Positions 31,460 through 41,934 of a stretch of DNA of 64,000 bases are shown here, one piece after another; the stretch's first letter is position 1, and every line of letters begins with the position of its first letter. Where the stretch lies: contig JAUKUA010000001.1 of NCBI GenBank assembly GCA_030549175.1, positions 7,688,001-7,752,000 on the forward strand. Reading direction: 5' to 3'. The notes under the pieces are model-generated. The model saw nothing but the letters and a program-made list of their open reading frames with translations. It had not been told where the DNA came from and ran no database searches. A program made the translations under genes and the position numbers. This DNA is from Lasiosphaeris hirsuta. Taxonomy: Eukaryota; Ascomycota; Sordariomycetes; Sordariales; Lasiosphaeriaceae.

Positions 31460-33320
31460 ACGTATATGATAAGCGAGTGTCGTAGACAAGCGAGTGTCGC
31501 ACTTTCCACCACCTTACCACAACAATTCTCAATTACACAACCACAACACTAGGAAATAACAATAACTGAGTCAGAAACAGATGAATCAGAAGATTCTGTA
31601 GCCTCCTTGCATGTGCGTGCATTATGCCCAGGCTTGCCGCACACGCCACAGTACCGAATCTTCGTACGAGACCCCCCTGCACCACCACCATTTTGTCGCG
31701 TTTCCTGGACCAACTGCTTACCCACAGCCTTCTGATCTAGTAGATCCTGTGCCTCTTGTACAGTAAGTGACCCTCCAAGCCGTACACGTGTTTTTTTGGC
31801 TCTCCGTCGCTTACTAAGTCCCTCATTGGCCTTTCGAAGTGCCGAAACCTCCGTACGTAGAAGAGTAACCTCATGTATTATAGCCATTGTATCTTTAGCT
31901 AATCGGTCCACAGTAACCAGTATAGGTGTTGGAGAGCTACTATGATGGTTGGATATTCGACTTTTGATAAGCTCTGACTGTGAAGTGGCTTCTCGAAGGT
32001 TGTGTGGTGTTTGAGAAAGCTAAGGTAGTGCCGTACCTAGGCTTGAGGCTGGGGGTGTTGGAGTCCGAATACGCACATCCAGCTTAGATATCACCCTTTC
32101 TGGATCGTACGGCACAAGTCCGGCTCCGGCAAACCCTCCTTGGATATTCCTTTCCGTAATTGAAGTAAAAAACGCTTCTTTAAACGTACAAAGAAACTCC
32201 AACTTACTAATGTGTGTAATGTTCATCCGTATCAACTACTCAATTTGGCGGCTGTATACCTTCTTTAATGGCCTAAAACAGCTAACATCTAATGGCTGAA
32301 GTATATGTGAAGAGTGCGGAGGTATATAAAGTGTAATATTATTGTGCTTCTGACAGTAGGTTTCGAATTCTTCGGAGTGGTAGTTATCGTAGCCATCAAG
32401 GATGAGCAGCCGATATTTGCCCTTCGTACGAGATGCTGTGTGTAAATCAAAGTGCCGAATCCAATCTATGCCTTTCTCATTGGTAGTCTAACCATTGTCA
32501 GTTGTTACAATGCGCCAGGTGGCCGGAAGGTTGCACTCCTGATAACAATTAGCGAGGTGATATTGCCCAGCCAAGATGACGAATGGTAGGATGGCCCAGC
32601 CCAAGGCATTTACTCCTTGGGGAACCGTAGCCTACTCTCGATTGCTAGGCTGGGCCTGTTTAGCTCTACTGCGGCCATCTGAGGTAGTAACTACTATGGA
32701 GGCGATGATAATGCCTATCATAAACCTAGTCTCATCGAAGTTGTACGAATCGTCGTCGAGAATGCCGTATTTGACCTTAATGTTGTGCACAAGTGCAAAC
32801 CACTCGCGAATAACTTTTGGATCTTCGCATTTGGCCCTCTGGTAGTCGTATTTACGCGTAAAACGCGTTCGAAGTTCTGGTTGGCGCTTGACGAAGTTGT
32901 GAGCCTATCGTACGCTAACAGGCGGCGTGTCGCGTTCGCGTAGTAATCGGTTGGCCATATCTTCCACGTACGAAAGCCGGGGGTGGAATGTGCGTGTACA
33001 TAGCTCAATTATGTATTGAACAATTGTTTTCTTCTCTAAATCCGTAAGTTTGTGCGAATTGGCTGGAGTATCGCATCGTGTAGATATACCGGCTCGTCGG
33101 CGCCCTAAGGTTCTGTCGCACACTTCGTAGATCTCTGCCGCGTGTCGTAAGCTTAGATTTTTATCGCGTTCGAGGGCTTGGAGGGCTAAAATAATACTGG
33201 CTTCGTTTGAAGAAACTGGCATTGTAGATAGTGGAGAAAAGTGGTGTCAAGTGTAGAGGTGTTGTGTTGTGCGGAAAGTGCGACACTCGCTTGTCTGCGG
33301 CACTCGCTTATCATATACGT
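31460..33320 (-). mobile_element. Complete 1861-bp pogo-type (Tc1/mariner superfamily) transposon
   Basis: 48-bp terminal inverted repeats lie at 31460-31507 and 33273-33320 with two mismatches. They start ACGTATATGATAAGCG. TA dinucleotides flank both ends (31458-31459 and 33321-33322), the expected target duplication. Each TIR holds two copies of AAGCGAGTG 17 bp apart, a possible double transposase site. The transposase reads on the minus strand. The element has inserted just upstream of the HET remnant at 33349. Confidence 0.93.
31549..33222 (-). pseudogene. pogo-type transposase with five TAG stops
   Basis: One continuous frame of 557 codons runs from ATG 33222 to 31549, interrupted only by TAG at 32907-32905, 32634-32632, 32490-32488, 32238-32236 and 32022-32020. 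The N-terminus has a psq-type helix-turn-helix (ALERDKNLSLRHAAEIYEV) and a CENP-B-like second DNA-binding part. The DDE domain shows DDSYNFDETRFMIG, VTTDNG, LILDGYDNYHSEEF and PPHSSHILQPLDV. The C-terminus ends with a zinc knuckle CGVCGKPGHNARTC. Related transposases have Trp at most of the stop positions, for example SNREW, TTDNGW and PW.SQTP (from memory). TGG to TAG is what RIP on the other strand gives. No frameshift is seen, so the copy is young. Confidence 0.88.
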
Positions 33321-33348
33321 TAGGTGAAAACCCCACACGTAAAACGAA

Positions 33349-34766
33349 ATGGAATCAATCAATCAACATTACCCTGCGTGTCAGAACATCCGTCACCACA
33401 GCATCCACGGCCTCTTTTCGTCAGCCCAAAAAGGGTGTCCTGTATGCATCCTCTTCACTTACGCTCTCGAACCGCATCAGGACAAGATTCAGAAGCTCTT
33501 GTTTGCCGCCCGACACAGACCTGCAATGTCGGAATTCTGGAACCCGGGGGCGCGCAACAGGGGGTGCTTGTTGCTTTTGAATTTTGAGAGGGACATCTTG
33601 CGGAATCTAGTCTAGTTTCTGCGTCAGCGCTCCGACAACAGATTGTGAGGCCACATGGGCTCAAGTCAAGGAGTGGCTTTACTGGTGCACCGTCAGCCCT
33701 CTCGACAGGTCTAATCTAGTAGATAGCGAAAACAGCGAGCCAGATGACTCCAGCCGGGCTTCTTTCGAAATTTCCAGCTCCGACGGCGGTGACCCCTCCA
33801 CGAGTGGGAGTGTGCGCTCGGAACCCGAATGCTGACAGCACTAGGCGAGATGCTCAAGCAGATACCCTTTTAGCGGCTGTCCAAGGCTTTCCAGGATGCC
33901 ATTGTCATCACACAGCGGTTGGGGTTTTGATACTTGTGGATTGGTTTTCTCTGTACCTTGCAAGGCGACAAAGCCGATTGGGAAAGCGAGGCGGGCTTCA
34001 TAGGCAATATCTACGCCGGCTCTTCCCTGAAAATCATTGCCTCGGCTGTCCCCCCGACGGCGCGACCGGATGATATCTCCTTCCTAAAGCCTCGGAGCAT
34101 ATTCTTTGCCAAAAATCAGGTCTTCTGGGAATGTCGCCAGTTCGGGGGCTGCGAGACGTTCCCACAAGGAGTTGGCATTCGCAGGCTACACTCCAGCGCA
34201 TTTATCAAGGCGTGGGAGTACAAGCTCGCGCACAAGCATTTCCATCACTGGTTTAGCCATGTGGGCAAGACAGAGCAATGGAAAAAGTGGTGATGGATTG
34301 TGGTGTTGCGAGCCAGGATTTCCTGGCCCTGCAACGGCTATCTCTATCTAGGCGGGGTGGCGTGTGCACCCCACCGCCTCCAACACATCCGCTCTACTGC
34401 AACGAATTCATAGCCGGCATGTGGCAGGAAAAGCTCGATCATCAGCTTGTCTGGTTTGTCCCCGACGGCTAGGCCCGGCCAAGGAACCCTGCGTTGCGCT
34501 CTCCGTCCTGGCCCTAGGCCTCCAACGATGGGATGCTCTTCCTGGCTGGGGACGGCACGCGGTGGGGGCTGCTCTTCAAGTTTGCCGGACGCTTGAGGTC
34601 TCTTTACCGAGTTGGGGCATACAAGTTGGAGAGGTTCGACCTTGGTGTCGAGGCCATGAAGCAAGCCATCGCTGTTATGGCAGCTTCTACCACGACGGTA
34701 CCTGCAGGGGAAGATCCCACTTATCCACTGGGGGATACGCGCGGCTGTGTTATTCAGGTTGCATGA
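33349..34766 (+). pseudogene. HET-protein remnant, broken and interrupted by a dispersed repeat
   Basis: Three plus-strand blocks stand in HET-protein order. The N-terminal block (33349-33612) has HGLFSSAQKGCPVCILFTYAL. A central block (33934-34260) has WIGFLCTLQGDKADWESEAG, YAGSSLKIIASA and VFWECRQFGGCETFPQG, matching the HET core (IDSLCIIQGDxxDW and YxxSxLxIAA). A C-terminal block (about 34400-34766) has AGMWQEKLDHQLVWFVPDG and later unnamed sequence. Frames change between the blocks and stops intervene. The sequence between central and C-terminal blocks is replaced by the dispersed repeat at 34261-34376, and the first HET motif is missing. It is not functional. Confidence 0.65.
34261..34376 (+). 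repeat. Dispersed repeat, copy 2
   Basis: This is the second copy of the element at 16667-16790. It sits inside a HET remnant, exactly where the HET reading frame loses similarity. That suggests insertion, perhaps with deletion of adjacent sequence. Confidence 0.6.
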
Positions 34767-35844
34767 TTACGAGGTAGAAATACCAAGGAGACGTTGGGAG
34801 TCTTCAGAAAACTTGACGTCCAGCTCTTATAGAGGCTGAGTTAGAACTAGTAATCCCTAACTATTGTTTACCAGCCGTTTTCACCGAGATATAACATGAA
34901 CGAAGAGTGCAAGGTAATGCAAGGGAACCAGAGCAGTGAAAATTTCACTAGTTAGATAGACTGTGTAAGTGTAAACTGAGACATGGCCGTTGTGCTTGAT
35001 TAGCCGCTTCGTGGTAGAATTGTTGGCGGAAAGCTTCGAGCCAACCAGGGAGAGGCCGACGCCCGGAACAAGTGCCGTCCCCTGTGGTCCTTTGAAGCAG
35101 TGACAACGTAGCCGTAATCAGAGTTACACAAAAAGCAGAATAGACCAAGGGCTTTATCATCTCAATAACCCTTCTCTTCTTGTCCGCCTTACCTACGAGC
35201 CACGAAGTTATTAGCGACAACACAGTCTCTAGCAGGCCCTGCCGCGCACCGCTTCTCCCCGCCGCGACGGCAGCTTTCGGGTGACCATGGTAGTGCAGCC
35301 CGTCGTGGAGGATGTTTGAATTGGCTGCCATCGTGGACAGAGAGCAAGCCCAACGCTGGGGGAGCACGGTCAGCCTGCAAGCGATTGGGCACTGAGTTGG
35401 CAGGTCTGGCCACGCCTGAGCAAGGCGTCTCGAAGTTTGTCAGTTTGACGTGGCAGGTAGGTCTTGGTGGACACGATGATCTGTTGATCTTTCTTCCCAA
35501 GGAATCCCCCCTCTCCTCTCTCCGTATTTCCTATTCTAGCAACTTGCTCCTACGGCTCTTCCTATCTGCAAGGGTTTTGCTAATCACTAGCCCCAACATG
35601 TCGCGTCGCAGGCACGCAGGTACGTAACATTGAGCCCCACCTGCCCAATCTAACGAAACCATCCATCACATAACACGTTTTGTCGACTCATGGATTCCGG
35701 AGAGCTCAGTTGTATGCCAGCCACCATCCACAAGTCACAGCCTGGTCACCTCTGAGTTCTTAATCTTCATCATGAGGGCATTTCCTCAAGGTTCGCCCAA
35801 GAGGATTTCCGTCTTGTTCTCCAGCTCAGCCAAATTCAACCCTT
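34767..35844. other. 1.1 kb with no supported gene
   Basis: A 139-residue minus frame (35367-34948) and short plus frames have no recognisable domain. The right end may hold decayed 5' exons of the membrane-protein remnant that follows. Confidence 0.35.
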
Positions 35845-36210
35845 GTGCTCTGTAGTTGGTCCGTTCCGCATCTAAATGTGCCCGAGTCCAAGCGCCGTCG
35901 AAGAGGGCAGACCAGGAAGTACCTGCGGGCTTTCCAGGTGCTCAAAAGGAAGGCAAAATGGATGCTGCTCACCATCCTCATCCCCGGGGCGATTCTCGGC
36001 CAGGCCGCCGCGCACTTTTACTCGGCGAGGGAGAACTTGAGGCAACTCCGGAGGCGCGCCGAAGAGGATGGCGTGGAATGGACAATTGCGCATACGTATT
36101 TTTCCGACATGGGAGGGTTTGTCCTCCGCTATCGAAAACAGCCTGGTTGTCTGCGACGAATCTGGGCACACGAAGTTTCCTGTTTCGTTCGCAATCCTGA
36201 GCTGGGGTGA
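35845..36210 (+). pseudogene. Fragment of an uncharacterised fungal polytopic membrane protein
   Basis: The plus frame reads SVPHLNVPESKRRRRGQ, then KRKAKWMLLTILIPGAILGQ (a membrane segment), an Arg-rich helix, and EDGVEWTIAHTYFSDMGGFV. The order HLNVP, KxxWMLxTxLxPE, W(T)xxHxYxxDMGGFxL is a recurring pattern of multi-exon fungal membrane proteins of unknown function (from memory). Upstream signal or membrane exons and the downstream half are not visible, so it is probably a remnant. Confidence 0.5.
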
Positions 36211-36275
36211 GCTGGGGTGAGCCGTGGCTGATTTGTCCTGAGCGTTCCCTGATTCTTTCCTGAGCTGGGGTGATC
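36193..36275. repeat. Copies of a TCCTGAGCTGGGGTGA motif
   Basis: The motif occurs at about 36194 (with an extra GAGCTGGGGT copy) and again at about 36257. An inverted copy (CTCACCCCAGCTCAGGA) lies at about 55717-55733, right outside the mariner-like element. It is probably a piece of a dispersed repeat. Confidence 0.45.
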
Positions 36276-36827
36276 CCGTACACCGCCGTCGCACAGCCTC
36301 AGAGGCCCCTTTTCAGTCCCCCCGGCTAAAGTTTCCTATCGATGGAAAGCAGATGACGCGTAATCTGTAAGGATAGCTCCCAGGCAACAATTCCAATTAC
36401 GACGTACACGCGAACTGGGTGTGCGTGTGACTCAGCCCGGACGCCCTATTGTCCAAAGCTGAGCAACCTATGCCTTCCCGAAAAATTCAAAACAAACCGA
36501 AAGGATCCAATCAAACCAGTTTCAAACCTATACCATTACTATGCTATGCCACAAAAGGATGCGGTACGGATGGAGTCGCTGACGACAACAGCAACGTCAC
36601 CTGTCTGTGCTCTTATCTGGTTGACAAGTCATTATCTACCATTAGGGATATATACGCTGCCTTGTTAAATTTTCGATTCCTACCAGAGAGATGTTGGAGA
36701 GTTTAGTGATGTTAACGATTAAGTTTGTAATAAAATTTTCATCTTCATAGGATAGAGTTCCCGACCTCGTCGATACTCAGGTACGGATAGTTCTCCTAGG
36801 TACGTACTTATTCTGCTGGCAGAAAAT
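36211..36827. other. No supported gene
   Basis: No coding feature is visible apart from the short repeat noted separately. The sequence becomes AT-richer toward the right. Confidence 0.35.
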
Positions 36828-37640
36828 ATGCAGCCTCTAACTCTCGTTCCTCCGTATTCTCCACCGTTTGTACCGGCAGAATATGAGACCCAGTTCTCGG
36901 CCACGAGCCCATATTTAGTCCCCGTTACCGTGCGCTACGTACCTTTTCTACCAGGACAGGACGTTCAGGTTACAAGATCACCACAGCTTCTCCAATTCGT
37001 ACCCGAACAACAATCCTAGTATTAAAAATTCATTACGGCACCAAAGCTAATCTCACTTTTATTCTTATGCACCAGGCCGTATTTTAAGAACCACCAGATC
37101 TAACAACAAAGAAACCTTACACTATCACTCACGAACAATCCCAGGATGTTAATGATCCGCGAGTTACTCAACAATTACTCTACGGACAGCTCTACACTAT
37201 TCTCAGAGATGGAGGGTGACGTTAACTCGGACGATCTCGATAATCATCCGTTGGATCTCTATACTTCCTTAGACCCCTACGTATAACAAAACGGCGTATC
37301 ATATACATCATACATATTTCCGGCTCACAATGGCCTAGGCTTATTCGGAACCGACGGACCGAGGAAAAATATTCAAGGGTACAATCGACTATCTACGTTT
37401 GGGTAATACAGCCCCGAATGTAGAAGAGAGAGCTTTGACCCAACATGTTTAAAGCTTATCAGACAAAAAGCTCAGAAAATCGAGCGAAGCCGCAGGATAG
37501 AGACGTTGCGGCTAGACCAAAGCTAATATCTATCGGAAAATATTCAGAAAGAAACAAAGTATCAATTAGAGGTGCCGCTACAGAAGCTTACGCCCACAAT
37601 TACTACTACTAGTTCCGTAGCGAAGGGTACTATTGAAGAA
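36828..37640 (+). pseudogene. Unknown, RIP-degraded coding remnant
   Basis: From an ATG at 36828 a Pro-rich frame (LTLVPPYSPPFVPAEYE) runs to 37019. Further plus-strand frames with only scattered TAA/TAG stops continue, such as SSTLFSEMEGDVNSDDLDNH and IRQKAQKIERSRRIETLRLD (helical). Stops appear as single transitions, as expected for RIP. No domain was recognised, so this may be an old gene or part of a transposon. Confidence 0.25.
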
Positions 37641-37916
37641 GCTGCTGGTAATACGTTTTTCTTTTGAGAACGGCCAGTATGATGAAGATATTACCTTACC
37701 AGTAAAAATCTAGAGAGGGCTACGGAGTTATATCACTAAGAGTGCAGTACAAGGATTCCAAAAGCAAAGTCCAGCATCAGGCGAAGGCGCGAAGGTGCAA
37801 GTGCTAGCTCATGCCTACGAGCAAGCATGGAAAGAATCAACGGACAGAAACTAGGGTTGAAAAAGCTCGCCAAGCAGGTCTACATGGATCATATGCGCAA
37901 AAAGACGTCTCACTAC

Positions 37917-38322
37917 GGTGCAACTTCAACACGCGCCGCTGGCAGTGGAAGTCAGTGAGCCTGAACTCGACAAAGAAAATCTCCCACAGATCGAAGACAT
38001 GGTCTCGGTATGTACTGGATTGGTCACAGTTGACGAAGAAAGCAACATCATCCGCTTGGTACACTACACAACCCAGGAATACTTCGAACGAACATAAATT
38101 CGGTGGTTTCCAGAGGTGGACATAATCATCACGAGAATATCTATTGCCTACGTTTCATTTGATATGTTCAAGAGCGGCCCCTGTCAAACCTGCGAAGAGT
38201 TCAAAGATCGATTACGGTCAAATCCGTTCTACGACTATACAGCCAACAACTAGGGATATCATGCTCGCAAAGCCTTGACACCAAGTCAAGTAGTTATTGA
38301 ATTTCTCAAAAACAAAGGTCCA
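37917..38322 (+). pseudogene. NLR remnant (region between NACHT and ankyrins)
   Basis: The plus strand reads [52 protein letters not shown], then a TAA, and after it DIIITRISIAYVSFDMF, EEFKDRLRSNPFYDYTANN, a TAG, GYHARKALTPSQVVIEFL. This matches the winged-helix and pre-ankyrin segment of fungal NACHT-ankyrin proteins ([12 protein letters not shown] and YDYAAxNWGHHAR in relatives, from memory). Both stops fall where relatives have Trp, a RIP signature. The ATPase and the ankyrin repeats are gone. Confidence 0.6.
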
Positions 38323-39385
38323 CTCCCTCATCAGTCATAACAGCCAACCCTTACGCGATAGTTGGCGCAGCAGGGGGCGTGCTAGTAGTCCCTGTCGAGA
38401 AGTACCAAACACTAGCACAAAATCGCCTCGCTCCTCGGGCGCGAAGGATACTTCCCCAGCCCATTCGCCGGGAGTCTCGTACCATCCCCACTTATTACAG
38501 CCCTGGCCACTGGTGGATTGGAGGGTGGTGGATTGGAGGGTGCGGGATGAGCCGGCATTGTAGCCGTAATCGGTGCCGGCTTCGTAGGTCTTGAAGAGTT
38601 TCAAGGGTGTGCTGCTGCTAGGGGATGCGACGGAGGAGGAGCGGATTCTTCAGTCGAGGGTGGGGCGCTGGAGACTGAGGCACTTGTTTCGGAAGCGGAG
38701 CCACTGGAAACGGGACCGTTCGAGATACCTAAGAATCGGGGTTAGAACTGGGTACCTCTACCATGTCCGCACCGACGCAAAGTAATGCGTAGCATCGCGG
38801 AGATGATTATCGCCCTGTTTTGCTCTCTGCGTCCGCTGCAATGCTGGAAGCTGGCTTATATCGAAACGAGCATCTCTCTCCTCAGTCGAGAACGGCCAGC
38901 ATCCTTGTAGTCCTGCTCCTCCTCATCATCCAAGCTAAGTCTCCGCTTCCGTAACCGCCTCCGAGGCTTCTCCTCTCGTTCCTCAGCGGGACCGAGCTCG
39001 TCGTCCTCATCATGGCCATGATTGTCCGAGCTTCTGGTCCTAGAGCAGCCGCCGTCAGATAGACCGAGGCACTCCTCTGCTAGCAGCAGCTGCTCCTCCT
39101 CCACAGTGTATCATCGGAAGACCTCGGTGCGCTTCTCTTCCTAGAAGAGCGCGATCTGGCATTCTTCCACATTTTCCTACACATCTCGGGACTAGCCGCT
39201 TCAGTAACCCATTCCCCCTTCTCGTGGCTCCAAAGCAGCAGACGCCTCGGCACAGGCGTCGAGGGGAGGAACAGGTCGAAGACGCGAGAGCTCAGGACGG
39301 TCTAGGCAAAGCGCGCAAAGAGACACTCCACCGCTACTGTTGCGGAGATGGGGTGGATGATACGGTTGTGCTAGAGTTTTGAGAG
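38323..39385. other. No clear gene; acidic/basic low-complexity frame
   Basis: A minus frame at 39104-38856 reads a Glu/Arg-rich sequence (RRRLRKRRLSLDDEEE) that could be the decayed end of the HNH protein to the right, but no domain is visible. Other frames are short. Confidence 0.3.
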
Positions 39386-39752
39386 CTATCTGCTAGGCGT
39401 AGAGTTAAAGACGTGCAGGACGAACTGCGGTAGCTTCCGCTCTGATGTAGTAGCTCCGTCACGCCTTATCCTGTCCCCCGCTCTCTTCCCCATCAACTTT
39501 GGGGACGAGACAAAAATGCCTCTCGTCAAAGACGCGATGGAGATCTGCCCGCAACGCCAGGAGGTTCGCCGGTCCATCTATCGGGTCGCTGGAGAAAAGT
39601 TGCGTAGGGGAGTACTGCTGCATCTGGTTCGAGAGCCACCAATCGTCTTCGCCGACCGAGGACAGGTGCGCCATCTCGAGGCCGTCACCGTAGTTGGAAA
39701 GCACGCAGCGCCGACCCGCCGCTTCTCCTCCCATGAGTGTCGTCAACGACAC
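39386..39752 (-). pseudogene. HNH-endonuclease-domain remnant
   Basis: The minus strand reads RRCVLSNYGDGLEMAHLSSV, then DDWWLSNQMQQY and IDGPANLLALRADLHRVFDE, RHFCLVPK. This is the pattern of the HNH domain common in uncharacterised fungal proteins (C-L-T/S...AHL...D..N.L.LR.DLH..FD). A shift of frame after VPK leads to LVLHVFNSTPSR, the usual next motif. The N-terminus is not recognisable. It is a frameshifted remnant. Confidence 0.55.
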
Positions 39753-40698
39753 CGCTGCCGCATTGGCCGCCTATCTCTGTCTGCTACAAGAGGGGCAAAT
39801 CGCCATGCGGGAAGCGCCAGTGAGAGAACCGCGGCACGGCGGGGTAGGGAGGCGAGCGGGCCGGGAAGGTGAAAGAAGTACTGCGACTCGCGTAGGATGC
39901 AGTCGTCCGGGCGCTCTACGCTCGCAGCACCGCTGCGGTCCGACGAGAAGAACCCATCGCTCCACCGATTGTCGGCAACGAGGCCGCAGGAATGGAACGG
40001 TTTAGAAAACGCAGATCGATGAATTTTGCCGATCTAGTCCTTGGTGGGAACCACAAAGCCGAGCGCTCAAACGGAGCGAAAATGGTGGTTTGTATTGATG
40101 GATGATAAATGTGAGAAATGGAGCCAAAATCGGTCCAACATGAAAGTATCTACGTGTCAGGTGACACCTCGCCAATTGGTCCGTGCGCAGCAACCGCCAG
40201 TGTTAGTCGCTGAGATGTTACGACGGGATAATCAAGGAGATGGATCAAGGAGACATGAACCGAGAGGGATTCAGTGGGATTCAGTGGTATTCAGTGGAAA
40301 TGAAATCTCCACCTGTAATTTGATAAATGATCACAGCCTTGTTGGGCTGAATGAAACGACTTGGGTGCACAACTAGAGATTTCTTCAAAACTTTCTAATA
40401 CATCCCCGAAAAGTTGATGCCAGAAGCCGCCCCCCACCCCCAAACCCCAAGAACGCAGTGGAAGTAGAGCATATTGGAACGCGCTCTGAGAGTGTTTGAA
40501 AGCAAAGGAAAGAAAGGCAATTCCTGTGCCAGGTGTTGGGACATATTTGCTTGATTTTGTCGTCACGGAGGTAGAGACTTTGACTGGGTGGATTTGTGGG
40601 ATCTGAACGCCAGGACAATGTTGAAGATGTTGGATTGTTTATAGCAGAATTTCGTTCGCCAGATCTCCATGACGAATTTGCTTTTTTATTGGCTGACA
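39753..40698. other. No supported gene
   Basis: Frames on both strands are short and unrecognised. Confidence 0.35.
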
Positions 40699-40941
40699 TC
40701 AGGCGGGTTTCAGGAATGCCGAGGCCAGGGTCCACTGGCGACGCGGCTGATGCATTGACCAGACCGAGTTATCGCTGGAGCTAGGTGCGGGGCGTTTCCT
40801 CAACGGAAGGCTTTGCTCGCGGGGGAGTTCAAATGTCCAAGTTCTTTCGGGATGACCGGTGAAGCCGTGGACAAAGAGGATACTGCAGCGGCGACGATTA
40901 GCGATGCCAAAATCCGTGAGTCGTGGTTTGGAGGTGGACAA
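40699..40941 (-). pseudogene. Fragment of a fungal alpha/beta-hydrolase-type N-terminus
   Basis: The frame contains RCSILFVHGFTGHPERTWTF, which matches the first strand and oxyanion-hole region of SERAC1/PGAP1-like lipases that often stand at the N-terminus of fungal STAND proteins. The nucleophile elbow (GHSLGG) is not found downstream, and no P-loop domain follows. It is a truncated relic. Confidence 0.5.
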
Positions 40942-41354
40942 GGTGGGGGCGGGAAGAGGGGCACAGACTCGATAGTGGGGTTCTTGGCCTTGAACACGAC
41001 GGTAATTCTATGTTCGGTCACTTTGGGAACCGGAGATCGAGCCATGTGGACGGCTCCTTGTTCGGCGACGCAGAACTTGGAGGTTGCAAGATGTTAGGTG
41101 CAAAACAGAAGGAGGAGGAAGTGAGAAGGCTTGCAGTTTGGAAACTCAGCTTGCTTGGAATCGACGCCCAATTGTAGCCTAGAAGTCGCGACCCCACAAC
41201 CGATCCACCCCACCGCCGATCATGTTCTGCACGTACACCCCCTTTCGTAACCAATGCCCAAAACATCCATTCCTCTATCAATTTCTATGGTACAAAGTGT
41301 TTTCTACATCTCCTCAGCCTAGCGAAGCCTATCCAGGCCATGGATTATCACTTC

Positions 41355-41934
41355 CTACGCCTCCTCAACAACAGGCCCTAGGTCTTCAGTCTGGGCCACC
41401 CTCCGACGCTTAGGCGGCTTGTGTGAGGCCTCCTCGGCCTGTATTATATCCTCTATCCTCACAAACTTATCGTTTGGACCCTCACGGACCTTCTTCTTAG
41501 TACGTGGCTCCGTAACACGCAAATCCTCCTTTAAACGCTCGTTTTCGGCCTCCAAAAGGGCCATCCTCGCGTTACCATGATCTAGGGCCTTCCCTACTTT
41601 GTGAAGGAGCCCCCTGACGGTACGATTGGTAGGGCTCACGTGCCCTCTGGCGTTGGCCGTGGCCAGGAGTATATCTTGGCTCTTCCTTAGAGTTGTGAAG
41701 GTAATTACCGTAGTAATAGGTCCGGCCTCCGGTATAAGTGGTCGCTCAAGGGGGGGGGGGGGGGGCGAGTCCCCAATTAGTGCCTCAGGGTCATCCAACA
41801 CTTGGGAGGGGTCAAAGGGCCATATTCCAGTCCTCCTGAAGCCGCTCTTTACGTTAGAAACGCTTACACCCTCCTTGGATACCTTCCTATAGGCCAAAAG
41901 AAAGTGTTGCTTATGGGCTGGTGCCGAGCCTCGA
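41355..41934 (-). pseudogene. pogo-type transposase, C-terminal part
   Basis: It continues the frame of the half at 52351-53354 and encodes KQHFLLAYRKVSKEGVSV, VKSGFRRTGIWPFDPSQVL, a Pro run (bases about 41750-41766, a poly-G tract on the plus strand), a coiled-coil-like segment (MALLEAENERLKEDLRV) and a basic KPPKRRR tail. The transposase proper stops at 41355. The part of the frame upstream of 41934 is LTR sequence and does not belong to it. Confidence 0.85.

Noticed and set aside
35189..35500. A 103-residue minus frame and a plus frame at 35316-35627
   Set aside because: No domain and no conserved pattern; they overlap each other.
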